Below, piece after piece: positions 1-10,365 of a DNA stretch of 64,000 nt. The translations under genes and the position numbers were made by a program. The stretch is from Sipunculus nudus. Its lineage: Eukaryota > Annelida > Sipuncula > Golfingiida > Sipunculidae. The stretch covers positions 49,045,676-49,109,675 of the forward strand of contig CM049311.1 in NCBI GenBank assembly GCA_026874595.1. Direction: 5' to 3'. Each line of letters starts with the position of its first letter. Position 1 is the stretch's first letter. Below the pieces are notes generated by a model, which had not been told where the DNA came from, searched no databases, and saw nothing but the letters and a program-made list of their open reading frames with translations.

Positions 1-1661
1 CTAATATGTCCTTTTTATACTCTCTCTTCAAAGTCAAATAAGCTAGGAAGGAAATTTTTTTTTAATGCTATAACTTTTGAACTACTTGATATATTTCCAT
101 TAAGTTCAACTTGTGAATTGTCTTTACCAATATCTCAGACAAGGTAAAAAAAAAAAAAACCAGTGACCTTGACCTTCATTGTCAAGGTCAAATTAGGTTA
201 AAATAAACTTTTTTATGAACCCCATAACTTTTGAAGTACAGTCAAGCCCGCTTATTGTCTTATTGGTGATGCATGCATAAATTATGATAATAACAGGATA
301 TGACATTATGTGGGCTCCAACCTCGATGTCCTTTTGAGTCATAGAATGAGGCATTATGTCTCAAATGATATTAAATAAATCGTCAATAAAAAGGAAACAG
401 AAACATTTGTGAATATTTTTATTGCACAACGGCATATCAAATTACGTTTATGTGCACCTGACAATTTATTTCCTGTAAGTTTTGTGGCACATGCCGCAAT
501 AACTGACAAAAATCCGACTTGCCAACAGAAAGAGACGCAGCGTCTGGGTCATAAGGTCAAATGTCTGGAAATATGTGGCACAGTTATATCGTTATGCGTA
601 GGCAAACTATTTTACTAGATAATTCTTTCCCCTACTATTGTGCCTTATTTTCCAGATATCTCATTAATGACTCAAACTTCCATGATCGTATTTATGAAAG
701 GACTGTTCGGGGAGCGGGTATCGTCATGCCATTGCCAACTTTCTGAAGTTTTGCCATGATTGAGGTTTTGGACCGGGTATCTCCTCCCGTGCTCACAAAA
801 CGTCCAGCTTTTAGTAGACCCTTAAAGGGGATTTCCAGTCGCAAGCAACATTTAGAGCTCGTGTTTCATATGGTCTTGGTGAAACGTCACTGAGGTATAA
901 ACTGCGGCCTTTCATAGGCTAGGAGTTCATTATGGATGATATGTGATCGCAAACATCGCCCTTGTTAACGTACGAAGAAATGCAATGATCTTGATCACCA
1001 TGGTATCTTAAGATGTTAATTAGCTAAGTGATTGGGAGTGACCCACAGGCATCACTGCACTTGCCTGCCACACACAGGTGGGAAATGTGATCGTTTGATA
1101 CGCCTGACCGGTTAGAGGCTCTTGGCCTTGTTGATCTCCTTGTCGGCGTTTGATGTGATATTAACTGCGAACTGGTATCACTGCCAAGTGTTCCAAGCAT
1201 GACAATAAACGGGATTATGACAATAATCCATGATATTAAACGGTCAGATTTACCATTGTTTATATAGGAAATGGCTTTGGATTTCAGATTTTTGTGACAA
1301 TAAACTGGATTTTCTATTAACCGAAATGACACAAAGTGGGCTCGACTGTATCACATATTTTATCCTCAAATTTGAAACACTAATTATTTTAATCATTAGT
1401 TCCTTGAGAAGATTGAAAACTGGTGACCTTCAACTTGAAATGGATCTTCAAGGTCAAATCAGCCAGAATAAAATCTCAGATCAGTTCATAACTTGGTTAC
1501 CTTGATCATTATCGTACAAGGTCAGATCTTTAGAAATCCAGGATTTAAGTTAACACCAAACTTTTGAAGGGGTCCATTTTTTCCCTCAAATATTGGAAAG
1601 TGAGGCCCGTAGTGAGGGGAGACATAGTTGTCTTTGTGTCACAAAAACCAGGTCCTCTAGT
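1..1661. repeat. Degenerate dispersed repeat (family B), interrupted
   Basis: The repeat carries TGACCTTGACCTT (164-176), AAGGTCAAAT blocks and the phrase CATAACTTTTGAA, all shared with 2300-2716 and with the copies at 22866 and 45807. It ends near CTAG (1657-1660) followed by T, like the other copies. It is split by the TIR element at 239-1348; the flanks rejoin to match the uninterrupted copy around 2549-2590. Confidence 0.6.
239..1348. mobile_element. Non-autonomous DNA transposon with pogo/Tigger-like ends
   Basis: The left end, CAGTCAAGCCCGCTTATTGTC, and the inverted right end (about 1328-1348, reading CAGTCGAGCCCACTTTGTGTC on the minus strand) are imperfect terminal inverted repeats of about 21 bp. 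TA flanks both sides (237-238 and 1349-1350), as expected for a TA target duplication. Sequence outside the two TAs joins into the family B consensus. The 1.11-kb interior has only short open frames that I do not recognise as transposase, so it looks non-autonomous. The pogo/Tigger label rests on the CAGTC terminus and the TA target, and is tentative. Confidence 0.7.
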
Positions 1662-2299
1662 TTCATAATGCGATACGCCCAAGTCATGACAGTTTATTTC
1701 TTATTTATACAATATGATGCCTATAATGATTAGTAGTACTTTATATTTGAGGAATAATTTCACCACCCTTTAACACCAAATGGACATTGTGGCATTGTCT
1801 GTATGTGGTTATTGGCTCAGGGTATGCACAAGGTATGCGTGGTTCAGTGGTTGAATTCATAATGACTATCTTTATTAGAGTTCGTGACAGAGCGGTATGT
1901 AATACATAGATAGAATCAAAATATAATGAAAACAATGTTTATGTTATAACCACACAGTAATCCATACAGAAATGTAAATAGAAATTGATGAAGAATTTAG
2001 AAATACAAATTTGTTGAAATGAAGCAGTGTTGGTTATCACAGAGCCCATATATGTCAAGTTTAAAATAAAATTCAGCATACAAATAAAAAAAAATTTTGG
2101 ATCCACTTTGAAATTTGTACCCTTTTCATGTGGCATGTCGTAGATGTTTTGAAACTAGCTTGAGGAATTGTATGTTTCCCTCATGTGGGGATACAGTATG
2201 TGTTAGGTATGTTGGTGGCAGAGATTGTGTGATTTCTTGTGAATGCAATAATTTTTTACATACTCCATATTTTTTCAAGAAAGTTGATATTGAAATCGT
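1662..2299. other. Intergenic AT-rich DNA, no recognised feature
   Basis: Only short, low-complexity open frames are present, none resembling a known protein. No clear tandem or inverted repeat was seen. Confidence 0.5.
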
Positions 2300-2716
2300 T
2301 CTAACAAAGGTTTTAGTTGATTTTGAAACCTTGTGACCTTGGTCTAGATCTTCAAGGTCAGATCAGCAAAAAATATAATAACTGTTTCTCGAATTTCTTG
2401 TGTCACATGACTGATTTTGAAGTGCTTTTATATTCTTTCCTTATACCTGTTGTTCAAGCCAAGTTCTCAATGAGTTGGAAAACTGGTGACCTTGAACTAG
2501 ATGTGCAAGGTCAAATCAGCTGAAATAATAAAAATTTGTGAACTCCATAACTTTTGAATTACTATATATTTCTTCTTCAAATTTGATACATGCAGGAATT
2601 GTTTCCATCAAGTTGTGGGACAAGTTAAAAAAATTGTGACCTTGACCCTGGTGTTCTTGGTCTTGTAAAGTGTCAATATACTTAGTCTACGGATAGTATA
2701 TGCCAGTAATTTCTAG
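2300..2716. repeat. Family B repeat fragment with two core copies
   Basis: The sequence TTGTGACCTTGG with a following AAGGTCAGATCAGC is repeated about 155 bp on as GGTGACCTTGAAC with AAGGTCAAATCAGC. CATAACTTTTGAATTAC follows. The end, GGATAGTATATGCCAG then TTCTAG (2713-2716 is CTAG), parallels the 3' ends of the copies at 23571 and 46428. Confidence 0.55.
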
Positions 2717-4868
2717 GATAAAATATAATCAAAATACAATTTATTATAACTTTTTTATCATTCATTTCTACCTTTTCTTTGAATGCTATAATTATATGAG
2801 TTAATTTAAAAAAATTAATTTATACTTAAATATAGTAAATACACTAATTTTATATGTGTATTATGGACATATTATGAAGATTAATTGATTTGGATTGGGA
2901 GTGTGTTATTCAGAGGGAAATTGATAGAAAGAGAGAATTTGATTAAAATCTGTATGAAATATTCATAGACTTCATTAGCTGGTCATTATCCATTTAATTA
3001 CATTTAGAGGTATCATTATTCTCTAGAGAGAATTGTGCTTGGTCTTTGGCCACTTTGCTGGAACCAGGTCCACTTGAGAATAACTGCCCAGAAGTGCATG
3101 GCCAAGCATTGACCAATATAGCATGTGGTCAGCAGATGAACTGACCCGGGCAGTGAGCTGTTGAGAGGAATATAAATGGCTATCATGGCCCCCAAATGTT
3201 TGTCTTCCGGCCAAAAATAGTTCAGAGCAGCCACCAGAACAAACCTGTAGGATGGGTGAGGTTGTATATTGTTTGTGCACACTGACCAACAGGGATAGAC
3301 TGCAGGGTGTTGTGACCAGCTCATTTAGGAATTTTAGGATCATTTATTGAAGGATTGGTTATGAATTAAGAACAGGCAGGGTATAATTGTGGACAAGAAG
3401 TTCTTTCTCAGCTTGCAGAAAAGCCTACTTCAGTTTGTTTAAGGCCTTGTATTTGCACTACCATTAGGGTCAAGTTTAACTGGTACTGCAGTAGCTATGT
3501 GTGCAGTATAAATCTTGTGTGCCAGGAAAAAACGGTGCATTTGCTAAACCGACATTGAACTCGTAGCAAGCAGCAGAACTGAATGAACCATTAATAACAG
3601 GACTTGAGGACATAACTGGATATAATACGTGGTTTGGTGGGGCAGAGCTAGGGGTTATTTATAATTCATGTTTTTGCACATGTAGCTTACATTGTAACCT
3701 CTCTTCCCCATTCAGGAGTGTGTGACACTTACTGATACCATATTCAGGCAGAGTAGTAGCCTGATAAATGATACATAAATGACATCTGTGGTGATATTGA
3801 CAGTTTGCTGACTGTTGTTGGTGGCACGGCTTGTTATTAGATTCATTGTATTTTCCAGTACGCAGATACACTGATGGTGTATGGGTTATGATTCTGGGGC
3901 TGTGCATTGATTCAGTGTGTACGGAGGCTTACAGACACGAACTGGCACCTGAGTTTGTCAACATATTGATCAGCAGATAAACATGGCCATGTCAAAAGAA
4001 ACCATAGGTTATTGCCATTTCCTTGACAAATACAGCATTTGTTGGCTTATAAATAAATAGGCTACTTAAATAAGGCTATGGGGAGTGTTGACAACAGGTT
4101 AGCAGAGCATTTTACTGTTACAGCCTACTGAGTCCTTCTACACAGAATCGTGTAGTAGAAAACACTGCTCCTGAAAGCTGACAGCCATGTCTGGTGAAAT
4201 GATTATTTTATTCTGTGGCTGATGAGCGAGATTAGACAGTGACCCAGTGATGGAGCTGCCGGCCTGACTGTCACCAGGCCGGGGTGGTTACCTGTGCTGA
4301 GGCGGCCACGTCCTGATCATGTGCATCTGCCAGCCCCACTGATGAAGAGTATCGATACACCTGCACCGCAGCCTGAACTCTTGAGAACATACAGGCACTG
4401 ACTGGCTAATCCTATTAGAGATGAACAGAGTCTCACTGAGAGATCAACAGACGTGATGCCTACAGCTCATCCAGATGGTAGCCAAGCTCTGTGGTTATAG
4501 GAACTGTTTAGTTTACACCTCCCACAGTGCTGACTTTGACATGAAGCAGAATACAAGGGCATCCATGCCAGATGGGGTGTCAGGACAACATCCCACACAC
4601 CTGCGCACAAGTCAGCAAGTCTATGTTGAACCCAATAGCTTACCTTGTTTCCTGAGAGATCGGTTGATGACATTTGGCTCATACAAGACATCAGTGAGTG
4701 TGCGTTATTAATGCTTTTGTCAGGTAACGGGAGTTAAATTTGCTGGATGCACACCTAAGCAGAGACAGACTGGTGTGGAGACAAGTTGGCACATATATAA
4801 TATACACACACATATAATATATATATATATATATACCCAGCATACAAATTTGTGAAAAGATAAACAAG
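2717..4868 (+). promoter_or_regulatory. Presumed 5' flank and leader of the kinase gene
   Basis: There is no recognisable coding sequence here. Base composition becomes less AT-rich at about 4180-4470, just upstream of the first coding exon. A stem of CCGGCCTG (4259-4266) and CAGGCCGG (4275-4282) with an 8-base loop lies in that part. An AT-dinucleotide tract (about 4796-4834) lies 35-70 bp before the ATG and contains TATAA-like sequence. The tract ends in CCCAG, so a poor splice acceptor for a leader exon is also possible. The true transcription start cannot be placed from sequence alone. Confidence 0.35.
4259..4282. other. GC-rich perfect 8-bp stem-loop upstream of exon 1
   Basis: CCGGCCTG pairs perfectly with CAGGCCGG across an 8-base loop. 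It stands out in AT-rich surroundings 590 bp before the first coding ATG. If transcribed, it would be a stable structure in the leader. Confidence 0.5.
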
Positions 4869-5770
4869 ATGAACATTTTCAAGAAGATGCGGTCACGCTC
4901 CCCATCATTTGAGGTGCCTCGCTTTTGCTTGCCACAGAGTAAAAGATCAAGTTCCGTGGATTCTGTAGGATTAAAGGTGCCTAAAATACAGCGAAGCAGG
5001 GCTGCCAGCTTTGATGTTAGCCCAGATGATAATCTGGATGAAACCTCAGGTGATGGGGGAGGCAGTAAAACATTAGAGGTCCCCTCACCAGGGCAGCGGT
5101 CAAAATCATTTGACAGCTCGTTCCAGTGCAGTGGGTCATCAGAAGAAAATGTGTCAGATCGTGAAGCGACCTCATCAGGTTTGACGTTTCCAAGGTTGCC
5201 AAGATATCGCCGGAGATCCCTTGACATACCAAAATTGTGCATTCACTGTGTTCATATTGAAACATTAGCTGAACGAGAAACTTTGAACTCATCAAATTTT
5301 GACAGTGCATTAAATTTGAGTGGAAATGCACCGCCACACTTGTCATCAGATGATTTATCAAATTCGGATTTGTCAGATAATACTGATTTATATGAATCTG
5401 ATCAGGACCAGGAATTATCCAGTTCTGATGCTGATCGAGATGCAAATAATGTGGGTGGATCAGTTAACCCAAGTATTGTCCTAACACCAACTCCAAGTAA
5501 CGCTGGAAGCCCAGTGAAAACAGACAATGAGGATGGTGTTTTTGAAAACATGGAAAACTTGGCAGTGCCTGTTATTAAACAACGTTCATCTTCGATGGAT
5601 GTGTCCTACCTGCAGATTTCACATTTTGGTTCGGACGAACGACGAGCCTCAGTGGACACAACCATGTTGGATGTTCCACAACAAAGCCGATCTTCATCAG
5701 TTGATGTTAGCTTACCAACAGCGGAAAATAAACATTACACTGCCCACCCAGGAAAATCATGGACTAAAAA
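4869..5770 (+). CDS. Diacylglycerol kinase, zeta/iota (rdgA) class: first coding exon
   Basis: This exon encodes residues 1-300 plus two bases of codon 301. The ATG at 4869 is the first one in the open frame and has A at -3; Met7 is a possible alternative. The protein is hydrophilic and serine/acid-rich, with no membrane segment or signal peptide. Eight basophilic-kinase-like motifs recur: RSRSPSFEVP (8-17), KRSSSVDS (25-32), RSRAASFDVS (42-51), QRSKSFDSS (76-84), RRRSLDIP (114-121), KQRSSSMDVS (237-246), RRASVDTT (258-265) and SRSSSVDVS (273-281). An acidic stretch lies at about 159-190. A conserved-looking block, RRRSLDIPKLCIHCVHIE, spans 114-131. From memory this style matches the N-terminal tails of arthropod eye-specific DGKs. 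Splicing at GTAGGT (5771) leaves AA, completed by the first base of exon 2. That phase match and the DGK-like downstream exons are the main support. Unspliced, the frame stops at 5772-5774. Confidence 0.85.
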
Positions 5771-5787
5771 GTAGGTACCAAGTTAAT

Positions 5788-5828
5788 AATAAAGGTGTAT
5801 AAATAAACTTATAATTTAGACAAATAAA
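5788..5828 (+). promoter_or_regulatory. Cluster of AATAAA hexamers just after the exon 1 donor
   Basis: AATAAA occurs at 5788-5793, 5802-5807 and 5823-5828, directly after an in-frame TAG (5772-5774) that is read only if intron 1 is not spliced. Together they could allow intronic polyadenylation and a 301-residue product without the kinase domain. In AT-rich DNA such hexamers also arise by chance. Confidence 0.3.
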
Positions 5829-6859
5829 TTGATTTTCAAGTAAATATCCTCTTTTTTATTAGTGTATCATCACTTATATCTGAAAAAAAATTTTAATACA
5901 CATAAAATTTCACTTTTTCTATAGAACACCTGTATTGTTCAGACATTACTGGCTTTGGCTACAAATAAAATACATTTAAAATTGGTCAGAATTTGCAATA
6001 TGCAGAGTCACTAAAAATAGATACAAAAATGAACAACTGAGAAATAAAAAAATGAATTTTTATTCTGAGGTTAAATAGTTAAATGTGGATTAGCTGCTTC
6101 TTTTCCCTTTGAACATTGAATTGTATGAAAGTTCAGATTGCATCCCTGCATTTAAATGATATGATATCAAAACTAAGTATACTTAAGGGTAGCTTAATGC
6201 ATGCATGGCTTAATTTGACATTGATAATATAGAGTAATATACAAGCTGCCAGACAGTCTCACACTGTTATCTTTGTTAAAACATTCTTGTTAATATTAAA
6301 TACTATCATTGAAATGACACCTGAATGGTGTTGATATATATATGCTTTTTCTAGGTTGCTATTTTAAAGTTTAAGACAGACTAATGTAGAATTTCAATTT
6401 GCGACATTTATATTTGACATGTGACTTACATACCCCAGAATGTAAGTCAATATAGTGTCTAAATATATATATAAAATGATAACTTGTGTTTGACTTGCTG
6501 TTCAATCACTTAATTATTCCATGGAAGCAGTTCTGCTCACACGTGTTAATATATATTAAAAAGGAACTAATTCAGATATACAGAAAAGGTATAGTACATC
6601 TCTATTAATAGCATATTTCCATTGCCTTGAGGTGGTAAAAAAAGAGTAAGGTATATATTTCTGTGGGATATTTAGATAACATTTTAGCATTCTGGAGTGC
6701 TCTATAGGAACCATACCATAAATGGTGGTGAGGTCTGATAGCTATGTGATTAATATTCAGTTGTTGATAGTCTAGAGGTTAAAATAATGTTTACTCTGCT
6801 TATATGTATGCTTGCTACTTGTTTGGTAAAATTTGCCTGAACAGTTCATTATGGTATAT

Positions 6860-7077
6860 ATTATCCACATGGGGGCCATACCATAAACACGGTTAAAGTG
6901 GAGTGCCACCTTTCAGACATTGGTAGGATATGTCCATGGGGATTTGTCTGATAAGAAGAGCTAGTAATTACTATGGTTGCTTTTTTGTTTGGTTGGGTTT
7001 CAAATTTGAGATATTTGCGGAACAGGAATAATCGCTAATATAAATCCTCCTGGAATAAGAGGTTCCATCCTTTAAGG
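6860..7077. repeat. Dispersed repeat, partner at about 42670-42832
   Basis: Shared elements in order are a CCACATG block, a GTGGTTGCTTTTT-like block, a GTTTCAAATT block, an ATTGTGAAAGGGAAATTATTGCG-like block, and GAATAAGAGGTTCCATCC (the partner reads GAATAAGAAGTTGCATCC). The copies are diverged; boundaries are approximate. Confidence 0.5.
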
Positions 7078-7132
7078 CAAGTATAAAGGTAATAAAATTA
7101 TGAAAAAATTGGAATCAGACCTATGAGGGCAT

Positions 7133-7275
7133 GGTATTGCATTGTGCATCCAGCTCCAAATTTTAAACATGTGACACCTGCTCTCCCTGGTGTGATTACA
7201 CCATAACACTCACTCTTGTTAATCTGATTCTTGGCCCTGTGCCAGAACTAGTGTAAACAGATAACTGCATATTTT
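7133..7275. repeat. Dispersed repeat, partner at about 39290-39425
   Basis: GGTATTGCATTGTGCATCCA, then AACATGTGACAC, then GATTCTTGGCCCT and TGCCAGAACT occur in the same order and spacing in both copies. The repeat is untranslatable and of unknown class. Confidence 0.6.
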
Positions 7276-8567
7276 AATTCTTTCAAAATTTTTCAGAATT
7301 GCTTCCAGAACTTGCTTTATATGTTAATCTCAGCACACCAAGATATGTGCAGATGTGCTTTCAATTTAATTATGTTCCCTTATTAGAACCTTGGAAGTAA
7401 AGTCTCCCAAAACGTTTTGTAATCCAGAGAATTCCCAGTGTGCCTCTGAATGTCCATTTTGTTCCTCGTTATTATGTTCTATGGTTTTGTGTGGGACATA
7501 ATCCAGACACACAGTAATATTACCAGGCCCATGAGAGCATCAGGCCTGGTCATGTGACTTTTGGGAGTGGAATTGGATTAAATCTATGTGAAAATTTGTG
7601 GAGGAGGAAGTTTCTAGTGTCATAGGCACAGCACAAAACCAATCTAGATCTGTATCTCGATCTATGTCTGCTGTGTCCATGTAATATACCCATATCATAT
7701 ATCTTCATATGTTTCTAGAATACAGATGAACTGATGTCTGATTTGTTTTAGCTTTCATATATAATGTCAGGACCATGTATAAGTAGAATAAATAAAAAAA
7801 TAAAAAGTTATATCTTATATAAAATAAGTAATATAGTGATGTAAATAACTTTGTATATATATAAAGATAATAATGTATAATATAAGTTTATCTAATAACA
7901 ATATCAGGTGAAACTTAAATTCATATATTGATATGCATTAAGATTGCAGATAAGATTAATAGTGAATCTTAAAAAATAGAACTTGTTTCTTATGTGTTTT
8001 TTTTGGGGGGAGGGGGGGGGGAAATATTCAAAGATTGCAGTATAGTCAGAATTGTGCAGTGGGAGACTAGCTATTGAATTGTTTGAGCTGGTTCCTTGGA
8101 TCAGCTGTAGAATTGTTTGAAAGCTATATAAGAGACACAGAGGGAATGGTGGCTGTCCCTGATAAGGCTCATCATAACACTCCCTGGATTGAGTTGATAA
8201 CACCATCACCAGTTAGGTGTGGGGTTAAGATTAAAGCTGTCCCCTTGGGAATGGAGAGGGGACTCTTTATCATGAGGGTTCAGCAACAATGTCTTCTGAC
8301 AGGGATGACATGGCAAAGTTACGAAGCCCCGTTCACCAGCTTGACCTCGCCTTACTGCGCCAAGTGGTGGGCTTTCAGAAATCTCCATGGAGAGAACTTG
8401 GTCTTGTGTACATCGGTTGGCTGTGAATATAAGCCATCAGTAAAAGTGAGCCTAGGGTAGGAATTAGCCTCTCCCAGGCCAGCCAGCAATAGATAAGGGT
8501 TATTTTTAGCCTTTTCTGGTCACACTTGAAAACAAAAATGCATGGGGTCTTTTTTTAGTGAATATAA

Positions 8568-8572
<5 letters not shown>

Positions 8573-8632
<60 letters not shown>

Positions 8633-8674
8633 GAGAGAGAGAGAGAGAGAGAAAGAGATCAGGATCTCGGGCTT

Positions 8675-8765
<91 letters not shown>
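8573..8765. repeat. Compound microsatellite (TA)n-(GA)n-(TA)n
   Basis: A long TA tract (about 8573-8626) is followed by a GA tract (about 8632-8652), a 27-bp unique spacer, and a second, longer TA tract with one TG interruption (about 8679-8764). The two TA blocks could pair as arms of a cruciform. Confidence 0.95.
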
Positions 8766-8768
<3 letters not shown>

Positions 8769-10135
8769 TATAAAGTTTAGTATATGATAGAGTTAAATTC
8801 TCACCCAAATTACCTTCTCATCAAAATTCATGCATATGTAATGAGGTCAGAGGTCTCCAGATACATGAAGGGTGTATTATGCACATTTGAGGTGCTCTTG
8901 TTTGAGTACAGGACATAAGGGTCAATTGATATTCTGGCTCCAAGCCAACCAGAGTAGGCCAGATCCATTGACTACTTGACCTGGTCATCATGGTTTTATG
9001 ACCTTTCTCATGAATATTAATCATATCAGCACCCAGTGACCTACCAGATAATTGTTTCCTTATGTACAAATATTCCCTTAGATGTTCCATAGACCAATAT
9101 AGCATTAAAGAATGTTAATATTTTAAATGTATATGGCCTTGCAGGGATGAGTTACTTTACATGTGTACTCTAAGTGTTACAAGCTGCAACATTAGTCTGT
9201 ACAGGTGCGCATATAAAATGCTTTAATGTGAGATAATAAGTTAAGCATTTAGACACTATGTAAGACCTTTGAGCTGGAATAAAACATCAAATTTTGTAAA
9301 TAAAAACTGATGCTAGAGCCATCTTCCTGTTCTCCAATAATTAACCTAATATAATGCAATAATATATGAGATATACACCAGTATGTCTTCAGCCAATGGA
9401 GGCAGTGGTCCTGCATGAGTGCATTGGTTTCACTTATTCATTGATACAAATTTTGAATTGCTATTGTAATGTTTTAGCCACTGCCAAATGGTGTGGCCCA
9501 CTAATATACAGTTTATTGGAATAGTCATGGAGTTTGGATCATACTAGCAGTTGAAAGCTACACTGCTAATTAGGTTGTAACATTAAAAAAAACATACCAT
9601 ATATGTCTGAATCGTGGCTTTGTGCAGTGGGATTCTTAGAATATCCTGGTATTGTGTAAGATATATCAGCTGTTACGTAACAGCAGCACAAAAGTCCCAG
9701 AATATTTGGTTTGTATTTTTTTCTCTTATGGTTTGCTTTTCAAAATCAGCATTAACTAGGATATTAATATATTTAAATAATATGTAAAATTTGATATTTT
9801 CTGCATATATGCAGGCCCCAGGTTTATATTTCTTCCTTACTTACAAAGATAAAAGCTAGCTGGGTACATTTGAACAAGATTATTGTTATTTACGGTAACT
9901 ACTGCTTTTGCTTTTCAGGGCCATATAGTATTTAAAAGTTAAATGATTTTGCAGTTTAAGACATCTATCTTTTTGATTAAACATAAACTTCAATCATATT
10001 TGAGCTCAGCACAGTGAAACATTAGGTATTCTTGTTGGCGTTCCACTCAAATGTATAAGAATATACAAGGAATTATCTAATTCCTTATTCAGGCGTACAT
10101 TATGTGTTTCATTAAATGAACACAAGGTGGTGCTG

Positions 10136-10365
10136 ATATGCAATATGGTTTAACTGTAACCTTCCACCTTATGTTACATGTTTTTCCCATTTGTCAGCAT
10201 TGCTGTGTTTACAAACATATTGTTGATAAACAAGTTCATCGTCATTGTAAGAACTTTTCACAACCAAAATTACCCTTAAATCATTAATATATACACAGAG
10301 GAAGACAGAAACCACATAAGTTCTTTTTCAAAAGGTAGGCAAATGGGCACCTTTAAATTTAATTA
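10136..10365. repeat. Dispersed repeat family E, copy 1 (partial)
   Basis: Contains the signature CCACCTTATGTTACATG, GCTGTGTTTACAAACAT, TTGTTGATAAACAAGTTCAT and GAACTTTTCACAACCAAAAT, shared with the copies at 20521 and 37914. The 5' part present in the other two is missing. Confidence 0.65.

Larger units (their letters stand above)
5829..8540. other. Intronic AT-rich DNA with two dispersed-repeat fragments
   Basis: No coding potential is recognisable. The stretch 6860-7275 is shared with other places in intron 1 (listed separately). A purine run, G6AG10, lies at about 8007-8023. Confidence 0.5.

Noticed and set aside
3016-3343. Two overlapping 102-106-codon minus-strand frames upstream of exon 1
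   Set aside because: They overlap in different frames, have no recognisable similarity and lack splice or promoter context.
4691-5242. 183-codon minus-strand frame opposite exon 1
   Set aside because: It is a shadow of the serine-rich coding exon, and part of it is translated from the TA tract.
8542-8787. Frame of alternating Tyr-Ile and Arg-Glu
   Set aside because: It is a translation of the TA and GA microsatellite.
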